A DNA stretch of 64,000 bases from Rubinisphaera margarita (GTDB lineage: Bacteria > Planctomycetota > Planctomycetia > Planctomycetales > Planctomycetaceae). Position numbers and translations under genes: made by a program. The DNA lies in the NCBI RefSeq assembly GCF_022267515.1, contig NZ_JAKFGB010000012.1, positions 868,001 to 932,000 of the forward strand, written 5' to 3'. A model generated the notes under the pieces. It made no database searches. It was not told where the DNA came from and worked only from the letters and a program-made list of their open reading frames with translations. Of the stretch, positions 44,083-52,074 are shown piece after piece; the stretch's first letter is position 1; every line of letters begins with the position of its first letter.

Positions 44083-45975
44083 CTAAAGATTTCCTGAAGC
44101 GATCCGACATGTGACTGATGTTCCCTGCTCCGGAGCCGACTCCACTGTCAGAATCCCACCGATGCGATTGGCACGATAGTTCATGATTCGCAACCCAAGC
44201 CCACCGTCCCTTGGGTTCTGGATCCCAACTCCATTGTCGATGACCGCCAGTTCGATCGCATCGTCCGATTGCTCGAGTCGAATGATGATTCGGGACGCCG
44301 CGGAATGTTTAATGGCATTGGTCGTGGCCTCTTCGACGATCCGGTACAGCTGATTCGCAACGATGTTGTCCGGAATCGGAACTGTCTCCGGACATTGAAA
44401 TTCGCAGTCAATCCCGTGAAACTCCCGGATCCGGCGAGCGGTCGCCCCCAGCGCCGCCATGAGCCCCTGGGTATCGATATCAACCGGGTTTAGGCCGCGG
44501 CTCAGAAGCCGGATTTTGGTCAAGGCTTCGCTCACGCCTCGTGATATCTTCTCGGCAATTCTGATATGGCGATTTTCATCTTTGCGCAGAGCAAGCGTCA
44601 ACGTTTCGGCCAGCATCGCCATTCCGGTCAGTTCCTGTCCGACGACATCGTGCAGGTCTTGTCCAATCCGTCGTTGTTCCTCGGCTGCAATTTCGAGAAC
44701 TTCTCGCTCAAGACGTTGCCGCTCGGTCGTATCCTGGCCAGTGCAAAGCAGGGCAACGATCTGGCCCGTCCGAGATGTCATGGGGACGGCTTCCCACTCA
44801 ACCAGCCGTCGCTCTCCGGAACGGGTAAGAAGCACAGGACTGAATGACTGAACCGTTTGGCCGTTGATGGCTGCGTAAAACCGCCGCCGGAAAGGCTCGC
44901 GATCCGCCTCCGGCAGGAAAATATCGGCCCACTCTTCTCCTCGCGTCTCTTCCAGCGGCCATCCGGAGAGCTCTTCCAGAAATGAGTTGTACTGCACGAT
45001 CGTCCCGTCCGGAGACAGAATGAGGATCACGCCCCGGCTCGTTGCGATGATGTTCTCATTCAACTGATGCTCGCGACGCAGGGCCTCTTCATTCTGCTTT
45101 CGCTCCGTCAGGTTTCGAACGATGCCTGTAAAGAGTTTCTTGCCGGGGACCTGGCCGATGGCAATCTCAGCCGGGAATGTTCTTCCGGTCTTATGACGCG
45201 CCGTTACTTCACGACCGATTCCGATCACCCGGGCTTCCCCCGTTTCCAGGTAACGTCTGAGATATGAGTCGTGTTGCTCCCGGTCGGGCGAGGGCATAAG
45301 GATGCTTACGTTCTGGCCAAGTAACTCCTGCAGGGAGTAGCCGAAAATGTCCTCCGTCGCGGCGTTGGCGTCCTGAATGATGCCTCGTTGATCAATTGTA
45401 ATGATGGCGTCGGCCGACGAACTGAGAATCGATCGCAGCGTGTTCTCCACGGTCTGCTTTTCGGTCTCAACTTTCTCGTAGTTCGAAACATCTTTGAGCA
45501 GTTGGACAAAGTACTTCAGTGATCCATCCGTCGCTCGAATCGGGATCAGAGTGATCTCGTTCCAGAACAGACTACCATCTTTTCGATAGTTCCGCACAAC
45601 AACGCGACAGTCAATTCCTCTTGCGACTGCGGCTCGCAGCGTCGTCAGAGATCCCTGATTGCCGTCGTCCGTTTGCAGAAATCGTGGATCACGGTCCAGC
45701 AGCTCTTCGACCGAATATCCTGTTAGTTCAGCAGCCGCCTGATTGGCAAAGATGACCGGACATTCCTCCCCACGCGGCGTCGTCACAAGTAGAGCAAATT
45801 CGATTGCATCCAGAGTCCTCAGGAGATCTTCGGGAGTCGAGATCGTTTCGTCGATCAGTCTGCAAAGCAGCTGAAGAAGAGTCTCAGCATTCGCCGCGGG
45901 GTCGGTCATCGCGATCCAGTCGAAATTAGCAGGGCGCAGAATAAGTCCGCTCAGATTATAGGCGTCAGGCATCAT
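44083..45975 (-). CDS. PAS sensor histidine kinase, FixL-like haem PAS with NarX-type kinase core
   Basis: 630 aa, no membrane segment. Three PAS domains (about 50-165, 177-295 and 305-418). The second has the FixL wording QHDSYLRRY and VIGIGREVTAR: His235, Tyr238, Arg241 and Arg255 sit at the spacing of BjFixL His200, Tyr203, Arg206 and Arg220. That makes haem and O2 sensing likely. The kinase core is HisKA_3 (EEQRRIGQDLHDVVGQELTG, His442) plus HATPase_c (NAIKHSAASR, VIDNGVGIQNP). The start has AAGG upstream; an ATG at 45909 is an alternative. Confidence 0.9.
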   Translation of the reverse strand: MMPDAYNLSGLILRPANFDWIAMTDPAANAETLLQLLCRLIDETISTPEDLLRTLDAIEFALLVTTPRGEECPVIFANQAAAELTGYSVEELLDRDPRFLQTDDGNQGSLTTLRAAVARGIDCRVVVRNYRKDGSLFWNEITLIPIRATDGSLKYFVQLLKDVSNYEKVETEKQTVENTLRSILSSSADAIITIDQRGIIQDANAATEDIFGYSLQELLGQNVSILMPSPDREQHDSYLRRYLETGEARVIGIGREVTARHKTGRTFPAEIAIGQVPGKKLFTGIVRNLTERKQNEEALRREHQLNENIIATSRGVILILSPDGTIVQYNSFLEELSGWPLEETRGEEWADIFLPEADREPFRRRFYAAINGQTVQSFSPVLLTRSGERRLVEWEAVPMTSRTGQIVALLCTGQDTTERQRLEREVLEIAAEEQRRIGQDLHDVVGQELTGMAMLAETLTLALRKDENRHIRIAEKISRGVSEALTKIRLLSRGLNPVDIDTQGLMAALGATARRIREFHGIDCEFQCPETVPIPDNIVANQLYRIVEEATTNAIKHSAASRIIIRLEQSDDAIELAVIDNGVGIQNPRDGGLGLRIMNYRANRIGGILTVESAPEQGTSVTCRIASGNL

Positions 45976-46291
45976 ACTGCCTTACCAAAACCGGCTGTAG
46001 TAAAACTCGCTACAGGAAGGATCTGGGATCCTGGATGTTGTCAGGCGATCGAGTTATGGAGACTGATGGCGTTGATTTGTGCAGTGCCCCCAAAGCTTCC
46101 AGGTCGTGCCGGGGCGATCTTCGCCGGTGTCCGTTTTCATCGAACTTAAGGAGCGTGATCCTGTCCAACGCTGCTCTCACAAGAGACTCTGGGGGAAGCC
46201 GGAGGGTTTCTGAAACCACCGTTCCGATCACTGAACGAGGATATGGAAGAGCTGTATCACCGGCTCGAACGCTGCAGGCGAAGCTCCTTCC
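45976..46291. other. Region upstream of the sensor kinase and of the Hsp20 remnant
   Basis: About 315 bp without a convincing gene. It should hold the minus-strand promoter of the kinase operon. Plus-strand frames here might be decayed upstream parts of the hsp20 gene but show no recognisable alpha-crystallin motif. An antisense 139-codon frame is rejected for lack of family pattern. Confidence 0.4.
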
Positions 46292-46417
46292 GATATTCCC
46301 TGGGATGTCGAACAGGATGCCATCGCCGCAGAGCTTAAGAACGGGGTGCTGCATGTCATTCTTCCGAAATGCGAAGAGGCGAAGGCCTACAAGTTCTCCA
46401 TAAGAGAGTCGGTGTAA
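46292..46417 (+). pseudogene. 3' remnant of a small heat-shock protein (Hsp20) gene
   Basis: 42 codons with a stop, reading DIPWDVEQDAIAAELKNGVL, then HVILPK and a Lys/Glu-rich end. This is the C-terminal part of the alpha-crystallin domain (the A.LKNGVL.V.LPK signature) and the normal tail of Hsp20. The upstream two thirds (about 100 residues) are not readable in any frame, so it is a fragment. It sits between an oxygen-sensor operon and a baeRF-like gene, where a functional hsp20 would fit. Confidence 0.7.
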
Positions 46418-46427
46418 CATCGGAAAC

Positions 46428-46511
46428 AAAGGGCCCGGCTCCGTGCGGGGAATCCGTTCCGAGTCTGTCCTGCGGGTTCAGATCCTCGAGTTCGGTCTGG
46501 CCGGGCCCTTT
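46428..46511 (+). promoter_or_regulatory. 12-bp perfect inverted repeat with a 60-nt loop, terminator or leader structure
   Basis: AAAGGGCCCGGC (46428-46439) pairs with GCCGGGCCCTTT (46500-46511), followed by a T-rich stretch GCTTTTCTTCC. It starts 10 bp after the Hsp20 remnant stop and ends 62 bp before the baeRF-like ATG. Either a terminator with an enlarged loop or a structured leader that can end transcription ahead of the next gene. Confidence 0.6.
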
Positions 46512-46573
46512 GCTTTTCTTCCTGGTCGTTTACCTGAGTCGTTCAGCGGGACATATCAGAAGAGGCCACTCTC

Positions 46574-47326
46574 ATGTCTACTGAAATCAGTTTGTCCGAC
46601 ATCCGCCGCCTGGCCGCCGTCTGCGAACTCCCGGCGATCACTGTGTATCTGCCCGGTCCCGGGCGTTTGGGGAACCGCTCGCAGACACGTTCGCGGTTCC
46701 GGGAACTGCTCGACCAGTCAGAGCGTACCGTAAGAATGTGGTGGACCGATGCCGTCCGTGCGAAGCAGTTGCTTGCCCCCGCGCGGGAATTGCTGAACGG
46801 GACGACTCTCGACGACCTCGGAAGCTCGACGCTGGCTTGCTTTTTGACCTCGCGTGGAATGAGCCAGGTCCGAATACCGACTCTCGGGCATGAACTGATC
46901 TATATTGGTCCGCATCTTCATTTGACCCCGCTGATGCCGTTCATCGAAATGCCCAATGACGCCGATCTTGAGTCCAGGATGGACCGAATGCACAACTTCC
47001 TCCCATGCACAGAGATGGATCGTATCTTCAGCGCGATTCATAACGATCGCGTCGAGCTTCTCGGCTTTGTGCCTGATCGCGAGATGTGGGGGACGTACGG
47101 GGAGAACCATGATGCCTCGAAGGTTCACCCGAGCCGGCAGGATGATGATGAATGCCTGATCAATCTCCTTTTCATACTCGCGATTCTGCGTGGAACGCCC
47201 TGGGGCATTCTTTCTGACCAGAACGCTTTAAACCCTCTTCCGGTCAGGGTGTGGCTGACTCCCGACGCGAACAAACGCATCCTCCATCCGCACGCGCGGG
47301 AAACGTCTACTACGGCGAGCTTCTAG
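46574..47326 (+). CDS. baeRF-like protein (shortened archaeo-eukaryotic release-factor fold)
   Basis: 250 aa. The N-terminal half follows the baeRF family 3 pattern: ITVYLPGPGR, then a basic FRELLDQSE helix, LLAPARELL, STLACFLTSRGM and HLHLTPLMPFI. The C-terminal half is shorter than in full-length members (about 370 aa) but keeps an ECLINLLFILAILRGTPWGI helix and a VRVWLTP strand. baeRF proteins are ribosome- or RNA-linked by fold only, with no proven function. It lies in the stress island behind a leader hairpin. Family call is by eye. Confidence 0.5.
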   Translation: MSTEISLSDIRRLAAVCELPAITVYLPGPGRLGNRSQTRSRFRELLDQSERTVRMWWTDAVRAKQLLAPARELLNGTTLDDLGSSTLACFLTSRGMSQVRIPTLGHELIYIGPHLHLTPLMPFIEMPNDADLESRMDRMHNFLPCTEMDRIFSAIHNDRVELLGFVPDREMWGTYGENHDASKVHPSRQDDDECLINLLFILAILRGTPWGILSDQNALNPLPVRVWLTPDANKRILHPHARETSTTASF

Positions 47327-47425
47327 CGGTGCGGGATCCCTGATGAGCCGGCGCTTCTCTCGTCGAAGCAATCTGCTATCGTTGCTCGCGTACGGAACAG
47401 ACTCCAGCAGAGCATTCTTTCAACA

Positions 47426-48814
47426 ATGAACCACGAGAGATCGCCCGTCGGACGTGTGAGATTGGTGGGGCGAATCTGCGCCGCCGCCGTGTTCGGCTGG
47501 GGGGCGGCCGGGGGATTTGGCCCGCTGGGGCTTCCCGTGGAACAGCAGATCGGTTTTACGATCACGCTAATGGCGGCTCTGATGTGGATGACCGAAGCCG
47601 TCCCGCTCTTCGTGACGAGTCTGCTGGTCCTCTTTCTGAGCCTCGCGTGGCTGCAGCCCGCTCTCGATGCAGTCGGAAGATCCGTTCCGCCGTCTGTCTT
47701 TACCGGACCATTCTTCTCGGATGTCATCCTGTTGTTCCTTGGCGGGTTTGTGCTCGCTGCTGGGCTCAAGCGGCAATCGCTCGATCTCTATGCCGCCGCG
47801 ATCCTGATGAGAATGAGCGGTTCCTCGCTAAGGAAACTGCTGCTGGTCTCGATGGCCACGACCGCGTTTCTCTCGATGTGGTTGAGCAATACTGCGGCCA
47901 CCGCGATGATGCTGACGTTGATGCTGCCGCTGGTCCATCAGTTGCCGACGGGCGCCTCGGCCCGCACCGCATTGCTTCTGGGCATTCCGTTTTCGGCCAA
48001 CATCGGCGGACTCGGGACACCCATTGGCAGCCCTCCGAATGCGATCGCACTGCAGTATCTTCGCGATATCAACGCCGCCCCCAGTTTCGGGGTCTGGGTG
48101 CTCATCGGTTTCCCGGGCGTCATCGGAATGATCGGATTCAGCTGGGGCGTGCTGACAACGATGTTCCAGGTCAAAGGACAGGTCGAACCAACGAATCACA
48201 ACCCGATCGAGATAAAATGGAATCGACCGACACTTCTCGTACTCGCCGTGACCGCATCCACAATTCTCTTATGGCTCACAACCGACTGGCATGGGTATCG
48301 GTCCGGTGTTGTTGCTCTGATTCCTGTCCTGCTGTTCTTTGGATCAGGCCTGCTTGGCGTCGCTGAATTGAGGAATCTGTCGTGGGACGTCCTGCTCCTG
48401 ATGGGAGGCGGTCTGTGTCTCGGTGAAGTGCTGGCGACAAGCGGCTTCGCGGGAACTCTCGTCAGCTGGTTGCCAACAGAGGAGTTGTCCGTTTATGGAA
48501 CCATGGTGTTTTTCGGCTGCACCGCCTGTCTGCTCTCGTCGGTCATGAGCAATACCGCCACGGCGAATCTAATCCTTCCGGTCGCCGCGTCCCTCTCGCT
48601 GGAGCCGATGCGTCCGATCCTGATCGGAATCGCGTTCGCCTGCACTCTGGCGATGCCGCTCCCCGTTTCGACGCCGCCGAATGCTTTGGTCTTCAGCAGC
48701 GGAGAACTCCGATTGAGCGATCTGCAGAAAGCCGGTTCCCTCATTACAATCGCAGGCTGTACTCTGGCCTTTACCACGGGCTGGTGGTGGTGGAAACTCT
48801 GGGGGTTGTTTTAA
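47426..48814 (+). CDS. SLC13/DASS family sodium-coupled anion (dicarboxylate or sulfate) transporter
   Basis: 462 aa with about 11-12 membrane helices. The two Na+/substrate-binding SNT motifs of the family are present, as MWLSNTAATAMML and SSVMSNTATANLILP. Also GLGTPIGSPPNAIALQYL and LPVSTPPNALVFSSGELR, the paired re-entrant loops. Substrate (C4-dicarboxylates, citrate or sulfate) cannot be settled. The following gene begins within about 85 bp in the same direction. Confidence 0.92.
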   Translation: MNHERSPVGRVRLVGRICAAAVFGWGAAGGFGPLGLPVEQQIGFTITLMAALMWMTEAVPLFVTSLLVLFLSLAWLQPALDAVGRSVPPSVFTGPFFSDVILLFLGGFVLAAGLKRQSLDLYAAAILMRMSGSSLRKLLLVSMATTAFLSMWLSNTAATAMMLTLMLPLVHQLPTGASARTALLLGIPFSANIGGLGTPIGSPPNAIALQYLRDINAAPSFGVWVLIGFPGVIGMIGFSWGVLTTMFQVKGQVEPTNHNPIEIKWNRPTLLVLAVTASTILLWLTTDWHGYRSGVVALIPVLLFFGSGLLGVAELRNLSWDVLLLMGGGLCLGEVLATSGFAGTLVSWLPTEELSVYGTMVFFGCTACLLSSVMSNTATANLILPVAASLSLEPMRPILIGIAFACTLAMPLPVSTPPNALVFSSGELRLSDLQKAGSLITIAGCTLAFTTGWWWWKLWGLF

Positions 48815-48899
48815 GTGCTTGCACAAATATTGTCTTCGCCCCTACCCCGGCCAAGCCCGTTTCAAGACAGTGAACCGGACCGACACCCGAAACTTCCGC

Positions 48900-50795
48900 A
48901 TGATACGATTGACTCGCCGTAAGTTTTCCCCTGGACTTCTGCTTGTCCTGTCTGTGGCCACGCTGGTCCGCATGGTGATGCTCTGGCAATGGTTTGACTC
49001 CCCGTACTGGGAGTATTACCGGGCCGATCACGCGTTCTATAAAGACTGGGGACTCGCCATCGCAGGCGGGGCCTTCTCTCTCGGACGTGTCTTTGAACAG
49101 GGTCCGCTGTATGCATACTGGCTGGGAGCCATCTACGCGATATTTGGCGACCTGGACTGGCCAGTGCTGTTTGTCCAGCTGGCAGCCGGGGTCCACACGA
49201 GTTGTCTCGTGTACTGGATCGGCCGGCGACTCCGAAGCGAAGCCACGGGGATCGGGGCGGGATTGATCACGGGTCTGTATGGTCCGCTGATTTACTTTGA
49301 GTTGCTCGTTATGAAGTCCTGGATCTCTCCGTGGCTGACAGTCTCGATCTGTCTGATCGTGTTGCGACAGCTTGATCAAGTCCGAGAACCTGCAAAGGGA
49401 TGGAAACCGCTAATCTCCCCTGCCGTCGTCGGCTGTCTGATCGGCCTGCTCTGCTTGGTCCGGGAGAATCACGTGCTGCTGCTCCTCCCGGCAGGGATCG
49501 CGGGTGCGGTTGCCTGTTCGGCGTGTTCACGGTGGCAACGAATGATCCCGGCGACTGTGATGCTCGCGGCCTGCCTTGTCACCACGCTCCCCGCGACAGT
49601 GCATAATCTGGCCGTGAGCGGTCGACTGGTCTGGATCACCTCCGGTGGTGGCGAGGTGTTCTATATGGGTTGGGGCCCTCACGCGACCGGATACTATCAG
49701 AACCCGCCTTTCGTGCGGCCGGATCCCTTTCTGGAGCATGAAGATTTCCGGCTGGAAGCGTCGCGACGGTTCGGTGAATCGGTCGATCACCTGCAGTCCT
49801 CTGACTACTGGATGCGAACCGCGATTAAAGAAGCCCTCACGAATCCGGGGCGCAGCGTGTCTCTGGTCAGTCGCAAGGTGCTGATCCTGTTCAACGACTT
49901 CGAAGTCCCCGACAGCGATTTCTTCACGGCGGCTCGCACCGTTGTCCCCCCTTTTCAGTTCCTGCCGACGCTCGGCTGGATTGCAGGACTCGCTTTTGTC
50001 GGACTGTTTCTCCTTCCCTGGCGAGACACCAGGTGGCTCATCATTCTGGGGATTCTCGCCGTCCATGTCTTGTCGGTCGTGCTCACGTATAACTTTGCCC
50101 GCTTCCGACTCGGAATGATTCCCATTCTTTGCCTTCTCTCGGGTTCAGCTCTGACATGGATCTTGACCGGAAGAAAGGAGGAGTTCGAGGAGACCGCCGG
50201 CGTTCCCGTGAGGGCGTTCGGAGGATTTGTGGCGGCTGCGATATCGCTAATCAGTTTTTTGCCTCCGCCCGGCTTTTCCGAAGCAGGCTTCATCCCGATC
50301 GAAGAGCAGTTTGTCGGCGAACTCAATCGTCGAGCCGAGTTGCAGCAGCAGGCACGACTCCTCGAAGCACGCTCGTTCGATGGAACCGACTCTGAAGAGG
50401 CTCTCGCCATCGGTCAGGCCTGGCTGGCTGCCAGCCAGCGGTTCCGCGCAGCCGAGTGGCTCGAGCGTGCTCTGGAACTCGATGCGGGGAATGTGATGGC
50501 CTGGCAGTATCTTGGCGTGATTCGCGGGAAGACCGGACGGTTCGAGGTCGCGGCGGATGCATTTCAGCAGGCTCTGAACCTGACTCCAGACGATCCTGAT
50601 CTCTGGGCGAATCTAGGGAATGCCCGATTTCATCAGGCGCTCGCGGGAACTCTGGACCATACGCGGCGGACAGAATTGCTTGAAGCTGCCCGATCGGCCT
50701 ATGTGACGGGGTTGGAACTCGACGCTCATCACCAGACGTGTCGTCAGGGGCTGGCTTTGTGCGCTGGCGCCCTCAGCGAGAATGGCATCCCGTGA
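48900..50795 (+). CDS. GT39/ArnT-like membrane glycosyltransferase with C-terminal TPRs
   Basis: 631 aa from the ATG at 48900 (the frame is open to a TTG at 48819; no good ribosome site for either). The N-terminal 450 residues have about 10-11 membrane helices. An acidic first loop (YWEYYRADHAFYKDWGLAIA) resembles the catalytic Asp region of PMT/ArnT enzymes that use polyprenyl-phosphate sugars. The soluble tail (about 490-631) carries two or three TPR repeats (AAEWLERALELDAGNVMAWQ, VAADAFQQALNLTPDD). Likely adds a sugar to protein or lipid outside the cytoplasmic membrane. Confidence 0.78.
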   Translation: MIRLTRRKFSPGLLLVLSVATLVRMVMLWQWFDSPYWEYYRADHAFYKDWGLAIAGGAFSLGRVFEQGPLYAYWLGAIYAIFGDLDWPVLFVQLAAGVHTSCLVYWIGRRLRSEATGIGAGLITGLYGPLIYFELLVMKSWISPWLTVSICLIVLRQLDQVREPAKGWKPLISPAVVGCLIGLLCLVRENHVLLLLPAGIAGAVACSACSRWQRMIPATVMLAACLVTTLPATVHNLAVSGRLVWITSGGGEVFYMGWGPHATGYYQNPPFVRPDPFLEHEDFRLEASRRFGESVDHLQSSDYWMRTAIKEALTNPGRSVSLVSRKVLILFNDFEVPDSDFFTAARTVVPPFQFLPTLGWIAGLAFVGLFLLPWRDTRWLIILGILAVHVLSVVLTYNFARFRLGMIPILCLLSGSALTWILTGRKEEFEETAGVPVRAFGGFVAAAISLISFLPPPGFSEAGFIPIEEQFVGELNRRAELQQQARLLEARSFDGTDSEEALAIGQAWLAASQRFRAAEWLERALELDAGNVMAWQYLGVIRGKTGRFEVAADAFQQALNLTPDDPDLWANLGNARFHQALAGTLDHTRRTELLEAARSAYVTGLELDAHHQTCRQGLALCAGALSENGIP

Positions 50796-50802
50796 CACCA
50801 AA

Positions 50803-50837
50803 AAGAAAGAGCCGACGATTGCCGCCGGCTCTTTCTT
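50803..50837. terminator. Bidirectional terminator between convergent genes
   Basis: AAGAAAGAGCCG (50803-50814) and CGGCTCTTTCTT (50826-50837) form a 12-bp stem with A/T runs on both sides. It serves the GT39-like gene on the plus strand and the DUF1559 gene on the minus strand. Confidence 0.85.
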
Positions 50838-50861
50838 AGACTTCGTATTCCGTAACCGAGT

Positions 50862-51830
50862 TTAGAACTCACCGACGACAAGACCGTCATCGCGGACGCC
50901 CAGACGCTGGAAAGTTCCCATCGGCGTTGTACCGACGGCGTTGACATTGTCGATGTTTTCGCTGATGAAGCGAACCGAGCCATCGGCCATTACGAACTGC
51001 GCTCCGCCATCGTGAAGGCTGCCGAAGCCGTCGTTGCTGTTATTGATGTTCGGGCTGCTGCCGTTGAACTTGAAGTTCGCGTTCACCGATTTGGCAACCA
51101 GATCATCCGTCTTATGCTCATGAATGCCGGGCCACCAGGCTCCCTGCTTCACCTGGCTACCGGTGCCGTAGGAATAATACTGCTCCCAGCTGACTTCGCC
51201 GACCATCAACGTATTCGAGGTTCCGTCGGTGATGTCTCGCATCCGACAGTCCGAATTCGCCCAGAACATGCCGTTCATGCGAGCGAAGGTCGTGTCTTGC
51301 CCGTCGTTGCCGTCATTGCCGCGAACGCCCACGTAGCTGGCCGTTCCCAGGCTGTTGGCTCCGGTCCGCGGCTTGATGTCACTGGGACAGGAGAAAGCCG
51401 GCAAAGTGGAGTTGTAACGATTCGTCGCGGTCGGCGTATCCAGCAGTCCGATCTGTCCGGGAGTTCCGGAGCATGCCCCGTTCATCTGGAAGTCTTCCAG
51501 GTCGTAGATGGCGGCCTGCTCCAGTTGGGGCAGCAGATAGAAGCCCCAGCTCGGGCTGTGCCGAATGAAGCGGTGATCACTGTCTGTAACACCCGGACAC
51601 TTGGGAATGACCCAGCCCGGAGGAAACACGGTGTGGGTATCGTGGTAGTTGTGCATGGCCAGCCCAATCTGCTTCAGGTTGTTCTTACAGCTCGAACGGC
51701 GGGCAGCTTCTCGGGCCTGCTGCACGGCGGGCAGCAGCAACGCCACAAGGATCGCAATGATCGCGATGACGACGAGCAATTCAATCAGCGTGAACGCTCG
51801 GCGAAAGTGGGACGGGTTCCTATGCGACAT
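50862..51830 (-). CDS. DUF1559 prepilin-like protein
   Basis: 322 aa from the ATG at 51830, chosen for the GGAGAG ribosome site; an upstream ATG would add 22 residues before the pilin leader. MSHRNPSHFRRAFTLIELLV is a type III/IV prepilin leader, followed by the QQAREAARRSSCKNNLKQIG signature. The C-terminal H-x9-DG motif is HDGGAQFVMADGSVRF. A gap of some 170 bp downstream to the sigma-kinase gene shows no link. Ends in a bidirectional terminator. Confidence 0.95.
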   Translation of the reverse strand: MSHRNPSHFRRAFTLIELLVVIAIIAILVALLLPAVQQAREAARRSSCKNNLKQIGLAMHNYHDTHTVFPPGWVIPKCPGVTDSDHRFIRHSPSWGFYLLPQLEQAAIYDLEDFQMNGACSGTPGQIGLLDTPTATNRYNSTLPAFSCPSDIKPRTGANSLGTASYVGVRGNDGNDGQDTTFARMNGMFWANSDCRMRDITDGTSNTLMVGEVSWEQYYSYGTGSQVKQGAWWPGIHEHKTDDLVAKSVNANFKFNGSSPNINNSNDGFGSLHDGGAQFVMADGSVRFISENIDNVNAVGTTPMGTFQRLGVRDDGLVVGEF

Positions 51831-52074
51831 TAAAGTCTCTCCGGGAAAGAAAACGATGAAATCGTCAGCGCATACGTTCCCCTGAACGTACTGCAATGAC
51901 GAATAAACACCTCAGGAAGGAAATCAGGGCGGGGGTGGTTGCAAATTTTATGAAATTCGCCGGCGATTTAAATAGAGCGTGTGGAAATATTTATACGTCT
52001 CGGCGAAATTCCAGCCGCATAGGCCCGTGATCCGTCGCGTAAGAAGAGGCAAGAGCGGACGCCGTGGCATCGCT

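Noticed and set aside
46010..46429. 139-codon minus-strand frame upstream of the kinase
   Set aside because: Runs antisense through the recognisable Hsp20 remnant and has no family pattern.
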